From Kocuria rosea subsp. polaris (GTDB lineage Bacteria; Actinomycetota; Actinomycetes; Actinomycetales; Micrococcaceae), in NCBI RefSeq assembly GCF_001483755.1, contig NZ_LQBK01000042.1, positions 92,430-156,429 on the forward strand: a stretch of DNA of 64,000 nt. Direction: 5' to 3'. The translations under genes and the position numbers were made by a program. The notes under the pieces are model-generated. The model had not been told where the DNA came from and ran no database searches. It saw only the letters and a program-made list of their open reading frames with translations. Every line of letters begins with the position of its first letter. The first letter of the stretch is position 1. Shown here in pieces: positions 1-8,233 of this stretch.

Positions 1-42
1 CCGTGGGCGGGGGCGTCCGGGCCAGCCGGTAACGTGGGGACC

Positions 43-849
43 ATGAGGATCGCCACCTGGAACGTGAACTCCGTCCGCGCCCGCGCCGACCGCGTGGAGG
101 CGTGGCTGCAGCGCTCGGACGTGGACGTGCTGGCCATGCAGGAGACCAAGGCGAAGGACGAGAACTTCCCCTGGGAGCTCTTCGAGTTCATGGGCTACGA
201 CGTCGCCCACTTCGGCCTCAGCCAGTGGAACGGTGTGGCGATCGCCTCCCGGGTGGGCCTCGAGGACGTCGAGCGCACCTTCCCGGACCAGCCCGCCTTC
301 GGCAAGCCCGGCGAGGAGCCCGTGCAGGAGGCCCGCGCGATCGGGGCCACGTGCGGCGGCGTGCGCGTCTGGTCCCTCTACGTCCCCAACGGCCGCGGCC
401 TGGAGGACCCGCACATGCCCTACAAGCTGGAGTGGCTGCGGGTGCTGAAGGACCACGCCAAGCAGTGGGTCGAGGAGGACCCGCAGGCGCAGGTCGCCCT
501 GGTCGGCGACTGGAACGTGGCCCCCCAGGACGAGGACGTGTGGGACCTGCAGTTCTTCCTCGACAACGGCCTGACCCACGTCAGCGCCCCCGAGCGCGCC
601 GCCTTCCGCGCCTTCCTCGAGGAGGCCGGCTACCAGGACGTGGTCCGCCCCCGGCACCCCGGCCCTGGCGTCTACACCTACTGGGACTACAAGGGGCTGC
701 GCTTCCCGAAGAAGGAGGGCATGCGCATCGACTTCCAGCTCTACTCCCCCGCCCTGGCCGGCCGCGTGACGGACGCGTCGATCGACCGCGAGGAGCGCAA
801 GGGCAAGGGCGCCTCGGACCACGCCCCCGTGATCGTCGAGATCGCCTGA
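43..849 (+). CDS. xth: Exodeoxyribonuclease III (AP endonuclease)
   Basis: A 268-residue endonuclease/exonuclease/phosphatase-fold protein that nicks DNA at abasic sites and trims 3-prime ends in base-excision repair in the cytoplasm. Visible catalytic signatures are Asn7 in WNVNS, Glu34 in QETK, Asp156/Asn158 in GDWN and the terminal SDHAP with Asp259/His260; length is normal for the family. The ATG at 43 is chosen because conserved sequence begins right there; an in-frame GTG at 34 would add only three residues. The next gene starts 6 bp downstream, so the two are probably cotranscribed. Confidence 0.95.
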   Translation: MRIATWNVNSVRARADRVEAWLQRSDVDVLAMQETKAKDENFPWELFEFMGYDVAHFGLSQWNGVAIASRVGLEDVERTFPDQPAFGKPGEEPVQEARAIGATCGGVRVWSLYVPNGRGLEDPHMPYKLEWLRVLKDHAKQWVEEDPQAQVALVGDWNVAPQDEDVWDLQFFLDNGLTHVSAPERAAFRAFLEEAGYQDVVRPRHPGPGVYTYWDYKGLRFPKKEGMRIDFQLYSPALAGRVTDASIDREERKGKGASDHAPVIVEIA

Positions 850-855
850 GCGGCC

Positions 856-1728
856 GTGGCCCAGTTGCTGCAGGTCGGCCGGACGTTCCGCTCGGCCACC
901 GGGATCCCCCACCAGTTCGCGCTGCGGGTGTACGTGCCCGCCGAGGAGCTGGACGCCGTGTACGCCCCGCTGCTGCCGCGGGCGCTGCCCCCCGAGGAGG
1001 CCGGGGTCAACGAGCTGACCGAGCAGCTCGCCCGGCTGGCCGAGCCGGGTCAGGAGCCGCTGCCCCCGGCCGTGGAGCCGCTGTGGACCCTGCCGTTCTC
1101 CGCGGCGCCCCGGGGCCGGGACATGCTCGCGGCGGGGATCGGCGACTTCCCCGTCTACCACCCCCCGCAGCGGCTGCGCCGCTCGCTGCGGCTCGTGGCG
1201 CTCGCCGAGGAGGAGGGCGGCCAGCCCCTGCCCAACCTGCTGATCCCCGAGGACGCGGTCCGGGCCGCGGGCGAGCTCGTGAGCCGGGAGCACTTCGTGC
1301 CCGTCCACGCCCGCCAGTCGGCGTTCACGGTGCCCATGGCGTGGTTCTCGCTGTTCACGGCCCAGGACCACACCGAGAGCTTCCACCACGGCAACCGCGT
1401 CCACCGGTGCGCGGTGCCGGTGGACCTCGCGACCCGGCGGGTGGTGCGCGCGGCGCAGGTCGTGGAGGACGCGGGCGGCGAGGACCTCGAGGACCTCGCC
1501 GAGGACCTCACGCACCTGGGCCGGTGGCTCGGGGCGTTCTCGGCCAACTCCCTCGTGGTCCTGCACTACGGCTCGCTCGCGGACCCCTTCCAGCCCGACG
1601 AGAGCCCGCAGGACTTCGCGGACGCCGTGGAGCTGCTGGCCGCGCAGGACGCCCACGGCGCCGCCGTGGCGTTCCGCCGGCTCATGCACCGCTGGCTGCC
1701 GCTGGCCCACCTCGAGAGCGCGAGCTGA
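856..1728 (+). CDS. Conserved-looking hypothetical protein
   Basis: A 290-residue protein from a GTG start 6 bp after xth. I do not recognise the family. It is acidic and soluble-looking, without signal peptide or membrane segment. A Glu/Asp-rich stretch near residues 195-220 is followed by a hydrophobic run, FSANSLVVLHYGS. Coding is supported by the uninterrupted frame, strong third-position GC bias and tight spacing behind xth. Its end converges with the AI-2E-type permease, 30 bp away. Function is unknown; the context gives only a weak hint of coexpression with DNA repair. Confidence 0.7.
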   Translation: MAQLLQVGRTFRSATGIPHQFALRVYVPAEELDAVYAPLLPRALPPEEAGVNELTEQLARLAEPGQEPLPPAVEPLWTLPFSAAPRGRDMLAAGIGDFPVYHPPQRLRRSLRLVALAEEEGGQPLPNLLIPEDAVRAAGELVSREHFVPVHARQSAFTVPMAWFSLFTAQDHTESFHHGNRVHRCAVPVDLATRRVVRAAQVVEDAGGEDLEDLAEDLTHLGRWLGAFSANSLVVLHYGSLADPFQPDESPQDFADAVELLAAQDAHGAAVAFRRLMHRWLPLAHLESAS

Positions 1729-1758
1729 GGCGGGAACGGCAGCGGCTGTGGACCTCTC

Positions 1759-3072
1759 TCACCGACGTCGCAGCCGAGGGCGCCGGGACGGCCGGCGTCC
1801 GGCCCGGGCCCGCCGGCGTTCCTCGGCCCGGACCCGGTGGAACCGCTCGAGCTGTCCCTGGATCTGCTGCCGGTCCGCCCCGTGCCGCCGGGCGTTCCGG
1901 CGGATCTCCCAGGGGTAGTAGTACGGTTCCCACCCGATGTCCGCGTCGGCCCGCCACGCCCCCGCCGCGAGGTAGCGCACCACCGTGTTCAGGACGGCGA
2001 TGACCGGTACCGCGAAGAGGGCCCCCGCGATGCCGTAGAGGACCGCACCGGTCGCCACGGACAGGAACACGGCCAGCGGGTGCAGGGAGACGGCCTTTCC
2101 CATGATGAGCGGCTGCAGGACGTTGCCCTCGAGCTGCTGGACGAGCACCACCACGCCCAGCATGAGCAGTGCGTTCGTCGTCCCGTTGGCCACCAGCGCC
2201 ACCAGGACCGCGACCGCCCCGGTGGCCACCGCTCCCACGACGGGGACGAACGAGCCCAGGAACACGAGGATGCCGATCGGCAGGGCCAGGGGCACGCCGA
2301 GAAGAGCGGCGCCCACCCCGATGCCCACGGCGTCGAGGGCCGCGACGAGCCCCTGGGCACGGGCGTACTGGACCAGCGCCGTCCACCCGTGCCGGCCCGC
2401 CCCATTGACCGCTCGGCGCGCCGGCGCCGGGAAGAGCCGGACCACGGACAACCAGATCCGCTCGCCCTCCATCAGCAGGAAGAGCAGCGTGAAGAGCAGG
2501 ATCACGACACCGGCCAGCAGCTGGCCGGCCGTGGAGCCGAAGGACATGGCTCCGTCCAGGATCGCCTGGCTGTTGTCCTCGACCGTGGTCCCGACGTCCC
2601 CGATCCAGTCGTCGAAGGTGCCCACGTCCCACCCGAACGGGCTGCCCTCGAGACGTTCCAGCAGCTGCCGGCTGCCGGTCACCACGCTGCCGGAGAGCTG
2701 GGCGAAGCCCAGGACGATCTGCCGGCCGGCCAGCACCAGCAGCCCCGCGACGACCCAGACCAGGCCGAGGACGGTGACGCCGGAGGCTGCTCCCGCCGGC
2801 ACCCGGTGACTGCGGGCCCACTGCACCACGGGGAAGAGCAGACCGGCCAGCAGCCCCGCGAGGAGCACGGGAACGACGACCACCGTGATCGTCGAGAGCA
2901 GACGGCCGAGCAGCCCCACGGCCGCGACCACGACCAGCAGCCGCCAGGACCAGGCGGCAGCCACCCGCACCGGGACCGACACCGCTGCGGCGGCGTCACC
3001 GTCCGGCGGCGAGGACCGGCGGCCCGCCTCCGGGCGGGCGGGCCGCTGCGTGCCGTCTGCTGTCCTGGACAT
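1759..3072 (-). CDS. AI-2E family transporter (permease)
   Basis: A 437-residue polytopic membrane protein of the AI-2E/YdiK/TqsA permease family. Two adjacent hydrophobic helices near residues 35-85 are followed by a soluble stretch rich in Trp/Asp, then five or more helices ending near residue 380 and a basic Arg-rich tail. Family members export small molecules or ions; the substrate cannot be told from sequence. The ATG at 3072 is preferred over an upstream in-frame ATG at 3240, because the extra 56 residues are Pro/Arg-rich and would overlap the neighbouring lipoprotein gene and its terminator hairpin. Confidence 0.85.
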   Translation of the reverse strand: MSRTADGTQRPARPEAGRRSSPPDGDAAAAVSVPVRVAAAWSWRLLVVVAAVGLLGRLLSTITVVVVPVLLAGLLAGLLFPVVQWARSHRVPAGAASGVTVLGLVWVVAGLLVLAGRQIVLGFAQLSGSVVTGSRQLLERLEGSPFGWDVGTFDDWIGDVGTTVEDNSQAILDGAMSFGSTAGQLLAGVVILLFTLLFLLMEGERIWLSVVRLFPAPARRAVNGAGRHGWTALVQYARAQGLVAALDAVGIGVGAALLGVPLALPIGILVFLGSFVPVVGAVATGAVAVLVALVANGTTNALLMLGVVVLVQQLEGNVLQPLIMGKAVSLHPLAVFLSVATGAVLYGIAGALFAVPVIAVLNTVVRYLAAGAWRADADIGWEPYYYPWEIRRNARRHGADRQQIQGQLERFHRVRAEERRRARAGRRPSRRPRLRRR

Positions 3073-3138
3073 GGTCGGATCCTGCCACGATGGCCGCCGA
3101 GTGCCCGTTTCTGACGGCGGATGAACCCCGAAGCGGCC

Positions 3139-3181
3139 CCGGGCCGGGGACGGGCCCGGCCCGGGCCCGTCCTCGGCCCGG
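3139..3181 (-). terminator. Hairpin downstream of the first small lipoprotein gene
   Basis: Nineteen-base arms at 3139-3157 and 3163-3181 pair with a single G-T wobble around a 5-base loop. It lies 34 bases past the lipoprotein stop (leftward transcription) and before the permease start. There is no T-run, which is common for terminators in high-GC actinobacteria. Confidence 0.6.
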
Positions 3182-3214
3182 GCTCGAGGGCGCACGGTCG
3201 GCCCACGCCGTGCG

Positions 3215-3748
3215 TCATTCCGCCTCGAGGATCTCCCCACGGGTGGCCATGATGTAGGGCTCGCCCACGTAGTCGGCGTAGAGCTCGTCCTCCAGGTCGA
3301 TGCCGAGCTCCTCCTCGGTGGCGGCGATGTCGAAGTCCTGGGCGACCGTGCCGGTCACCTCCACCACCTGGCCGTCGTCGAGCGGAGGAATCTCCTGCTC
3401 CTCGACGATCAGCAGCGGATCCACCGCGGTCTCCTCCGCACCGGCGATCACGAACGTGTCGGTCGACAGCGTCTCGGTCACCTCCGCGGAGACGGTGACC
3501 TCCTGGCCGGCGTAGGTTTCGCTCTCGTCGTAGAAGGCCTGGTCGTAGGGCCCGACATAACCCGCTCCGACCTCCCGATCCGTCTCCTGCGGCGCCGGGG
3601 AGGACTCCAGGACCTCGCCCTCGGAGACGTCCTCCACGTCCGTGCCCTCCTCGGGGCCTTCGGTGTTGCACCCCGCCAGCCCGAGTCCGGCGACGGCGAA
3701 GATCCCTGCCGCCATCATCCGTGTGCTCCGTCGATCTCGTGTCCGCAT
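3215..3748 (-). CDS. Small secreted lipoprotein, paralogue 1 of 3
   Basis: A 177-residue predicted lipoprotein: basic N-terminus, hydrophobic segment, and lipobox LAGC with the acylated Cys27. The mature part has an acidic linker, then a compact domain containing YVGPYDQAF, YAGQEVTVSAEV and VVEVTGTVAQDF, which resembles two lipoprotein genes nearby (4132-4659 and 5851-6276). The repeated V-x-V-x-G-x-V pattern suggests a small beta-barrel (OB-like), an inference. The start is fixed by AGGAGG six bases before the ATG. Function unknown; it probably sits on the outer face of the membrane. Confidence 0.85.
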   Translation of the reverse strand: MRTRDRRSTRMMAAGIFAVAGLGLAGCNTEGPEEGTDVEDVSEGEVLESSPAPQETDREVGAGYVGPYDQAFYDESETYAGQEVTVSAEVTETLSTDTFVIAGAEETAVDPLLIVEEQEIPPLDDGQVVEVTGTVAQDFDIAATEEELGIDLEDELYADYVGEPYIMATRGEILEAE

Positions 3749-3820
3749 GGTGGTCCTCCTGGGTTTCGATCGTTGTCGCCGAGGCCCTGGTCGAGCAGGC
3801 TCCCGGCGTGGTGCTCATCG

Positions 3821-3850
3821 ACCGTAAGGAAGCTGTTCATCCAGTTGCAA
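3821..3850 (-). promoter_or_regulatory. Candidate promoter of lipoprotein 1
   Basis: Reading leftward, TTGCAA (3850-3845) is followed after 18 bases by TACGGT (3826-3821), a fair match to -35/-10 boxes of housekeeping actinobacterial promoters. The predicted start would leave a leader of about 65 bases before the ATG at 3748. Inferred from sequence only. Confidence 0.4.
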
Positions 3851-3985
3851 GGATCGGCCCGATGTTCTCCGCATCTTCCGACCGCACCGTTAGAGCATCG
3901 TTATCGCATGTCAGCGGGAGGTCGGATCGACCGTTCCCCCGACTCTGGCGCGGCCGGGCAGCGGCGGAGCCCGGCCGGGGACGGG

Positions 3986-4014
3986 TTCCGAACCCCGAGC
4001 CGCCGGGCTACCGT
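3986..4014 (+). promoter_or_regulatory. Candidate promoter of lipoprotein 2
   Basis: TTCCGA at 3986-3991 and TACCGT at 4009-4014, separated by 17 bases, could be -35 and -10 boxes. The inverted repeat at 4016-4047 would then sit at the transcription start, where it could act as an operator or leader hairpin. Confidence 0.3.
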
Positions 4015-4015
4015 C

Positions 4016-4047
4016 GAACCGGTGAGGGATGACTGGTTCACCGGTTC
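4016..4047. repeat. Perfect 10-base inverted repeat
   Basis: GAACCGGTGA at 4016-4025 is matched exactly by TCACCGGTTC at 4038-4047 across a 12-base spacer. It lies about 85 bases upstream of the second lipoprotein gene and just after a candidate -10 box. Confidence 0.6.
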
Positions 4048-4131
4048 CGCACCGGGTGTCGCGCCCGAACCGCAGTGCCCGGAGGGTCTCGGCCGGCGCC
4101 GAGCACCCCGTCGACGACGAGAAGGAGCACC

Positions 4132-4659
4132 ATGAACACCACCCACCGTCTCCTCCGGTCCCGGAAGCTGGCCACCGCGGTGGCCCTGGCCACGGCCGCC
4201 GGCGCGACTGCCGGCTGCGGGACGAGCGGCTCCCCGGAGCCCGACCGCGGGACGGCGACCGGGACCGGAGCGGAATCCAGCCCCGCCCAGCCGGGGCAGA
4301 CCCCGGGTGAGCAGGCCACCGTCGCCTACACCGGGCCCTACGACGAGGACTTCCGCGCGGACATGGCCTCCTACGCCGGGCAGCAGGTGAGCCTCACCGG
4401 GCAGATCACCGACCTGGTGCCCTCCCGCTCCGCCCTGGTCCTCACCGACCCCGAGAACCCGGACCTGGACCCGCTGCTGGTCAGCGCCCGGTTCGCGTTC
4501 CCCGACGCCGAGGAAGGCACGGCCGTGGACGTCACCGGCACCGTGCAGGAGAACTTCCAGGCCCCGGTCGACCAGGACGACATGGACGAGGAGGCCGGCT
4601 TCTACGACCGCCACGTCGGCCAGCCCTACCTCGACCAGGCCGGCCTCGGCACCGAGTAG
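4132..4659 (+). CDS. Small secreted lipoprotein, paralogue 2 of 3
   Basis: A 175-residue predicted lipoprotein with a basic start, Ala-rich hydrophobic segment and lipobox TAGC (Cys29), then a Ser/Pro/Gly linker. The folded part carries AYTGPYDEDF, YAGQQVSLTGQI and VDVTGTVQENF, aligning clearly with paralogue 1 (YVGPYDQAF, YAGQEVTVSAEV, VVEVTGTVAQDF). It is transcribed away from paralogue 1. The ATG is supported by GAAGGAG seven bases upstream. It converges with the metallophosphoesterase gene 27 bp later. Function unknown. Confidence 0.85.
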   Translation: MNTTHRLLRSRKLATAVALATAAGATAGCGTSGSPEPDRGTATGTGAESSPAQPGQTPGEQATVAYTGPYDEDFRADMASYAGQQVSLTGQITDLVPSRSALVLTDPENPDLDPLLVSARFAFPDAEEGTAVDVTGTVQENFQAPVDQDDMDEEAGFYDRHVGQPYLDQAGLGTE

Positions 4660-4686
4660 TCCGGTACGGGCGGCGACCGGCCCGGG

Positions 4687-5631
4687 TCAGCCCCGGTGCA
4701 GCTCGATCGTCAGCAGCTGGGGCGGGGCGTTGATCCGCACCGGCAGCAGACTGAACCCGATCCCGCAGGTCACGAACATCTGGTTGCCCTCGGCCCCGTA
4801 GCCGTCCGGGGCAAAGCCGTCGGCCACGATCTCCTCCTCCTCGGTGAGCCCCAGGTAGGACCACCGGGACAGCAGGGGCAGGGCAATCTGCCCGCAGTGG
4901 GTGTGCCCGGCCACCGCCATCGGGGCGGTGCCGGCGGGCAGCTCCGGGAACGTGGTGGGGTTGTGCATCATCACCAGCCGTGGCGCGGCCTCCGGTATGT
5001 CATCAAGGGCCTCCTGGGGCTCAGCAGCTCCGACCGAGGAGGGCCCCACCCCGGCCAGGAACAGTCCCGGTCCGGGGCCGTCGCCGGGGGCGGGCACGAC
5101 GGTGGCCTCGTCGGCCAGCACCTCGATCCCGCGCTCCTCGAAGGCGGCGGTGAGCTCCTCGACGGCTCCGACGGCGTGGTCGTGGTTGCCCATCACCGCG
5201 TACACCGGGATCTCGGCTTCGGTCAGCGGCTCGAGCAGCCGGGTCACGTCACTGACCCGTTCCTGGATGCTGGTCTCGCTCTGGTAGAGGAAGTCCCCCG
5301 GCAGCAGCACCGCCGCCGGATCGGCGGCCACGGCCTGCTGCACCACGCGCTCGATCATCCCGGTGTTGTCCCACCACATCCCCACCTGCAGATCGGAGAA
5401 CACCAGCACCTGCGCCCCCTCCCAGTCCGGGCCCAGCCCGGGGATGCGGGCCTGGATGCGTTCCTCGTCCAGGATCAGCCGCGGTTCGACCGCCACTCCG
5501 TAGCCGGCCACGAGCAGGCCCAGGGCCACCACGGCCGCGACCAGGCCGGTGAGCACGGCACGGGCACGACCGCCCCGTCGTCCCCGTCCTTCGTTGCGGG
5601 GCCCGTCGTCCCGGGCAGCTGAGTGGCTCAT
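4687..5631 (-). CDS. Membrane-anchored metallophosphoesterase
   Basis: A 314-residue calcineurin-like phosphoesterase with an N-terminal transmembrane segment (about residues 25-47) that should place the catalytic domain outside. Metal-binding motifs: SDLQ (Asp80, Gln82), PGD (Asp113), GNHD (148-151), His223 in MMHNP and GHTH (242-245). Gln82 occupies the place where most relatives carry the His of a D-x-H motif. Substrate unknown; YkuE-like enzymes are the closest general group. It sits between two of the three related lipoprotein genes, all outside-facing products. Confidence 0.85.
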   Translation of the reverse strand: MSHSAARDDGPRNEGRGRRGGRARAVLTGLVAAVVALGLLVAGYGVAVEPRLILDEERIQARIPGLGPDWEGAQVLVFSDLQVGMWWDNTGMIERVVQQAVAADPAAVLLPGDFLYQSETSIQERVSDVTRLLEPLTEAEIPVYAVMGNHDHAVGAVEELTAAFEERGIEVLADEATVVPAPGDGPGPGLFLAGVGPSSVGAAEPQEALDDIPEAAPRLVMMHNPTTFPELPAGTAPMAVAGHTHCGQIALPLLSRWSYLGLTEEEEIVADGFAPDGYGAEGNQMFVTCGIGFSLLPVRINAPPQLLTIELHRG

Positions 5632-5792
5632 CGCAGTCCTCTCCTGTGCGTCGGCCCGGCGCAGGGCGTCCTCTGCGCTCGGGGGCCAACGCTCTCACGT
5701 CCGGCCCGTCCACGTGCTCCGCCCCGCGCCGCGCCACCGGGGCCGCCGCCGAGCGGGCACCGTCCCGGCCGGGCTGCGTCGGCCGGGACAGC

Positions 5793-5827
5793 GGATCGCC
5801 CGTGCACCGCCGGTGCACGGGCGATCC
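5793..5827 (-). terminator. Perfect 16-base-arm hairpin
   Basis: Arms GGATCGCCCGTGCACC (5793-5808) and its exact complement (5812-5827) enclose a 3-base loop. It lies 23 bases after the third lipoprotein gene in its direction of transcription and well upstream of the phosphoesterase start. No T-tract. Confidence 0.7.
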
Positions 5828-5850
5828 GGGATGGTGCTGCCGGGCGGCCG

Positions 5851-6276
5851 TCACTTCGCGGGCAGCTCCCGGACCTCGTCCGCGATCACGGCCAGGTCCA
5901 GCTCGCGCTCGACCAGGTAGTCCATCTCGTCGTTGTCGAAGTCCCAGTCCCACTCGGACTCGACGTCGGTCTGCACGATCTGGCGGACCGTGCCGGTGAC
6001 CTGGACCATGTCCCCGTCCTGGATGTCCTGGGCGGCCGCGTCCACCCCCACGACCGGGGTGTCGTCCTCGCCGACGGTGAACAGGTTCGGGCCCACGATC
6101 TCGGTGACCTCGTTCTGCATCGTGACCGTCTCGTCGAGGATCGCGGCCTCGGCGGTGGGCCCGGCCTCCTCGGCTTCCTGCACCGGGGTCTCCTCGGCAC
6201 AGCCGACCATCAGGGCCGAGGCGACAGCGGCCGCGGCCGGCAGAGCAAACATCTTCTTCTTCGAGCTGGTCGACAT
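5851..6276 (-). CDS. Small secreted lipoprotein, paralogue 3 of 3
   Basis: A 141-residue predicted lipoprotein: MSTSSKKK start, hydrophobic Ala-rich segment and lipobox MVGC with Cys26. The mature domain has the same strand pattern as the other two copies (VTMQNEVTEIVG, VVGVDAAA, MVQVTGTVRQIV), followed by an acidic WDWDFDNDE segment. The start at 6276 is chosen because GGAGA lies five to six bases before it; longer in-frame ATG starts at 6288 and 6321 have no such site. The YxGPYD motif of copies 1 and 2 is absent, so it is the most diverged copy. Confidence 0.8.
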   Translation of the reverse strand: MSTSSKKKMFALPAAAAVASALMVGCAEETPVQEAEEAGPTAEAAILDETVTMQNEVTEIVGPNLFTVGEDDTPVVGVDAAAQDIQDGDMVQVTGTVRQIVQTDVESEWDWDFDNDEMDYLVERELDLAVIADEVRELPAK

Positions 6277-6443
6277 GACGTTCTCCATTCGATGGAATGC
6301 GTTCGCTGCTGACCTTTTCACCCTAGGAGCTCAGCCTCCTCGGCATCTCCGAAACCCGTCACGCAGGAATAACGAAGTTCTGGACGGCAGGTGGGCACTG
6401 CCTTGTCAGACCCTCCATACCCATCCACGGGGCGTCCGCCGGG

Positions 6444-7958
6444 TCACTGCAGGGCCGACGTGAGCCGGGCGGTGTTGTCGAGGTACTTCTGGTACCAGGG
6501 TCTCGCCAGCCAGTCCGCCAGCTCGAGTTCGTGGCTGTGCTGCCGGTAGTCGTCCACGAGCTCGTCCAGCCGGCCCACGAAGTCCCGGCCGCTGACCAGG
6601 AGGTTGACCTCGTGGTCGAGCACGAAGGAGCGGATGTCCATGTTGGAGGAACCCACCACGGCGGCGTCGTCGTCGATGAGCACGAACTTCGAGTGCAGCA
6701 CCCACGGGGCCTGGTAGAGGAAGATCCGGATCCCGTCCCGGATCAGCATCTCGTAGAAGGACCGCTGGGCGTGGTGGGTGAGGGCGTGGTTGGAGGTCTC
6801 GCCCATGTACAGGTGCACCGCCACCCCGCGGCCCACCGCGGTGCGCAGGGTGTTGTACATCGAGTCGTCGGGCACGAAGTAGGGGCTGCACACCGTGATC
6901 CGCTCCCGGGCGGAGGCGAAGAGGTGGTTGAAGAGCTGCTGGTTGGACTCCTGGGCCAGCCCCGGCCCGCTGGGCAGCACCTGGCAGGCCAGGTGGCCCG
7001 GGGCGGATGCCTTCGGGCTGCGCGCCGACGGGTCCCCGGCGCTGGCCTCGGCGTCGGCGTCGGCGTCGGCGTCCAGGATCATGTCGTCGGTCTCGCAGTA
7101 CCAGTCCGTGGCGAACAGCGCGTCCAGGTGCCCCACGGCCGGCCCCTGCAGTCGGACCGTCATCCCGATCCACTGCAGGCCCTTCCGCTTGTTCTTGGCC
7201 TTGTTGTAGGAACGGTCGATGACGTTCTGCGACCCGGTGAACGCCACCTCCCCGTCGACCACGAGGATCTTGCGGTGGTTGCGCAGGTCCGGGCGCTGGT
7301 ACTCCCCGCGCCACGGGCGGACCGGCAGCATCCGCCGCCAGTCGATCCCCGCCGCCCCCAGGCGGCGCACGAGGTCCTGGTAGCCGGGGTAGCCGGCCGA
7401 GCCGAGGTGGTCCACGAGCACCCGCACGGTCACCCCGCGGGCGTGGGCCTCCTCCAGAGCCGCGACCACCGGCTCGGTCGTGGGATCGGCCACGGCGATG
7501 TAGAACTCGAAGTGCACGTAGTGCTCGGCCGCCCTGATCGCCTCGGCCATCGCGGCCAGTGACGCGTCGTAGTCGTCGAGGACCTCGATCCGGTGCCCGC
7601 CGGCCACGGGGAACGCCCCGTTGTGCTGGTTCAGCCGGGCTGTCTCGGCCAGCCAGTCCGGCATGTCCCGGACCTCCTGCGCCTCGGCTCCGGGGCCGTG
7701 CGCGTCGACCCGCTGCGCGGCCTCGCGCTGCTTGGCCTTGCGGGCCTCGGGCAGGTCCGCCCGGCCGAGGACCAGGAACACCAGCCCGCCCAGGATCGGG
7801 AAGAAGAAGATCACCAGCAGCCAGCCCCAGGCCGCCGAGGGCCGCCGGTTGTGCGGGATCGTGCCCAGCGCCAGCAGCCGGATGACCAGATCCACGGTGA
7901 ACAGCGCGGCCCCCGCCCACGGCGGGACGGAGTTCCACAGCAGGTGAGGAAGGTCCAT
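6444..7958 (-). CDS. cls: Cardiolipin synthase (phospholipase D family)
   Basis: A 504-residue phospholipid-joining enzyme that condenses phosphatidylglycerol into cardiolipin at the cytoplasmic membrane. Two N-terminal membrane helices (about 15-33 and 44-66, the second with the PLDc_N pattern WGWLLVIFFFPILGGL) precede two HxKxxxxD catalytic motifs at His228/Lys230/Asp235 and His422/Lys424/Asp429. An unusual insertion between them at residues 296-325 begins with an Asp-Ala repeat (DADADADAEA), encoded by a simple hexanucleotide repeat, and ends with a Ser/Pro-rich stretch. Confidence 0.93.
   Translation of the reverse strand: MDLPHLLWNSVPPWAGAALFTVDLVIRLLALGTIPHNRRPSAAWGWLLVIFFFPILGGLVFLVLGRADLPEARKAKQREAAQRVDAHGPGAEAQEVRDMPDWLAETARLNQHNGAFPVAGGHRIEVLDDYDASLAAMAEAIRAAEHYVHFEFYIAVADPTTEPVVAALEEAHARGVTVRVLVDHLGSAGYPGYQDLVRRLGAAGIDWRRMLPVRPWRGEYQRPDLRNHRKILVVDGEVAFTGSQNVIDRSYNKAKNKRKGLQWIGMTVRLQGPAVGHLDALFATDWYCETDDMILDADADADAEASAGDPSARSPKASAPGHLACQVLPSGPGLAQESNQQLFNHLFASARERITVCSPYFVPDDSMYNTLRTAVGRGVAVHLYMGETSNHALTHHAQRSFYEMLIRDGIRIFLYQAPWVLHSKFVLIDDDAAVVGSSNMDIRSFVLDHEVNLLVSGRDFVGRLDELVDDYRQHSHELELADWLARPWYQKYLDNTARLTSALQ
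7050..7076. repeat. Hexanucleotide repeat inside cls
   Basis: A run of GGCGTC units within cls encodes the Asp-Ala repeat of the loop between the two catalytic halves. Such repeats can change length by slippage; because the unit is six bases the frame would be kept. Confidence 0.6.
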
Positions 7959-8233
7959 CCGCCCACCCTACGGGCACGCCCGCCCAGTGGCCCCTGCTCC
8001 CCGGTATCAGGGCCACGCTTCCCCCGCAGCGGTCCGACGCGCTCCTGCGCGCACCGTCCCGGTCGGCACGGACCGGATGCCCTGGAGGCACTGGCATCAG
8101 GTTCGGGCCGTTGCCCGGCGACCGGGGAACCGGTGTCCCCTCGGCATGCCGATGGCGGCATCGACCAGTGCTGTCACTGTCCATCGGCCGGGGATCGTTT
8201 GTTCCCGGGCGGTCGGCGGGGTAGGTGTGGTCC

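Larger units (their letters stand above)
3749..4131. other. Divergent intergenic region between lipoprotein genes
   Basis: A 383-bp stretch with no supportable gene, noticeably richer in A+T than its surroundings near 3830-3910. It holds a candidate leftward promoter (3821-3850), a candidate rightward promoter (3986-4014) and a perfect 10-base inverted repeat (4016-4047). Confidence 0.7.
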
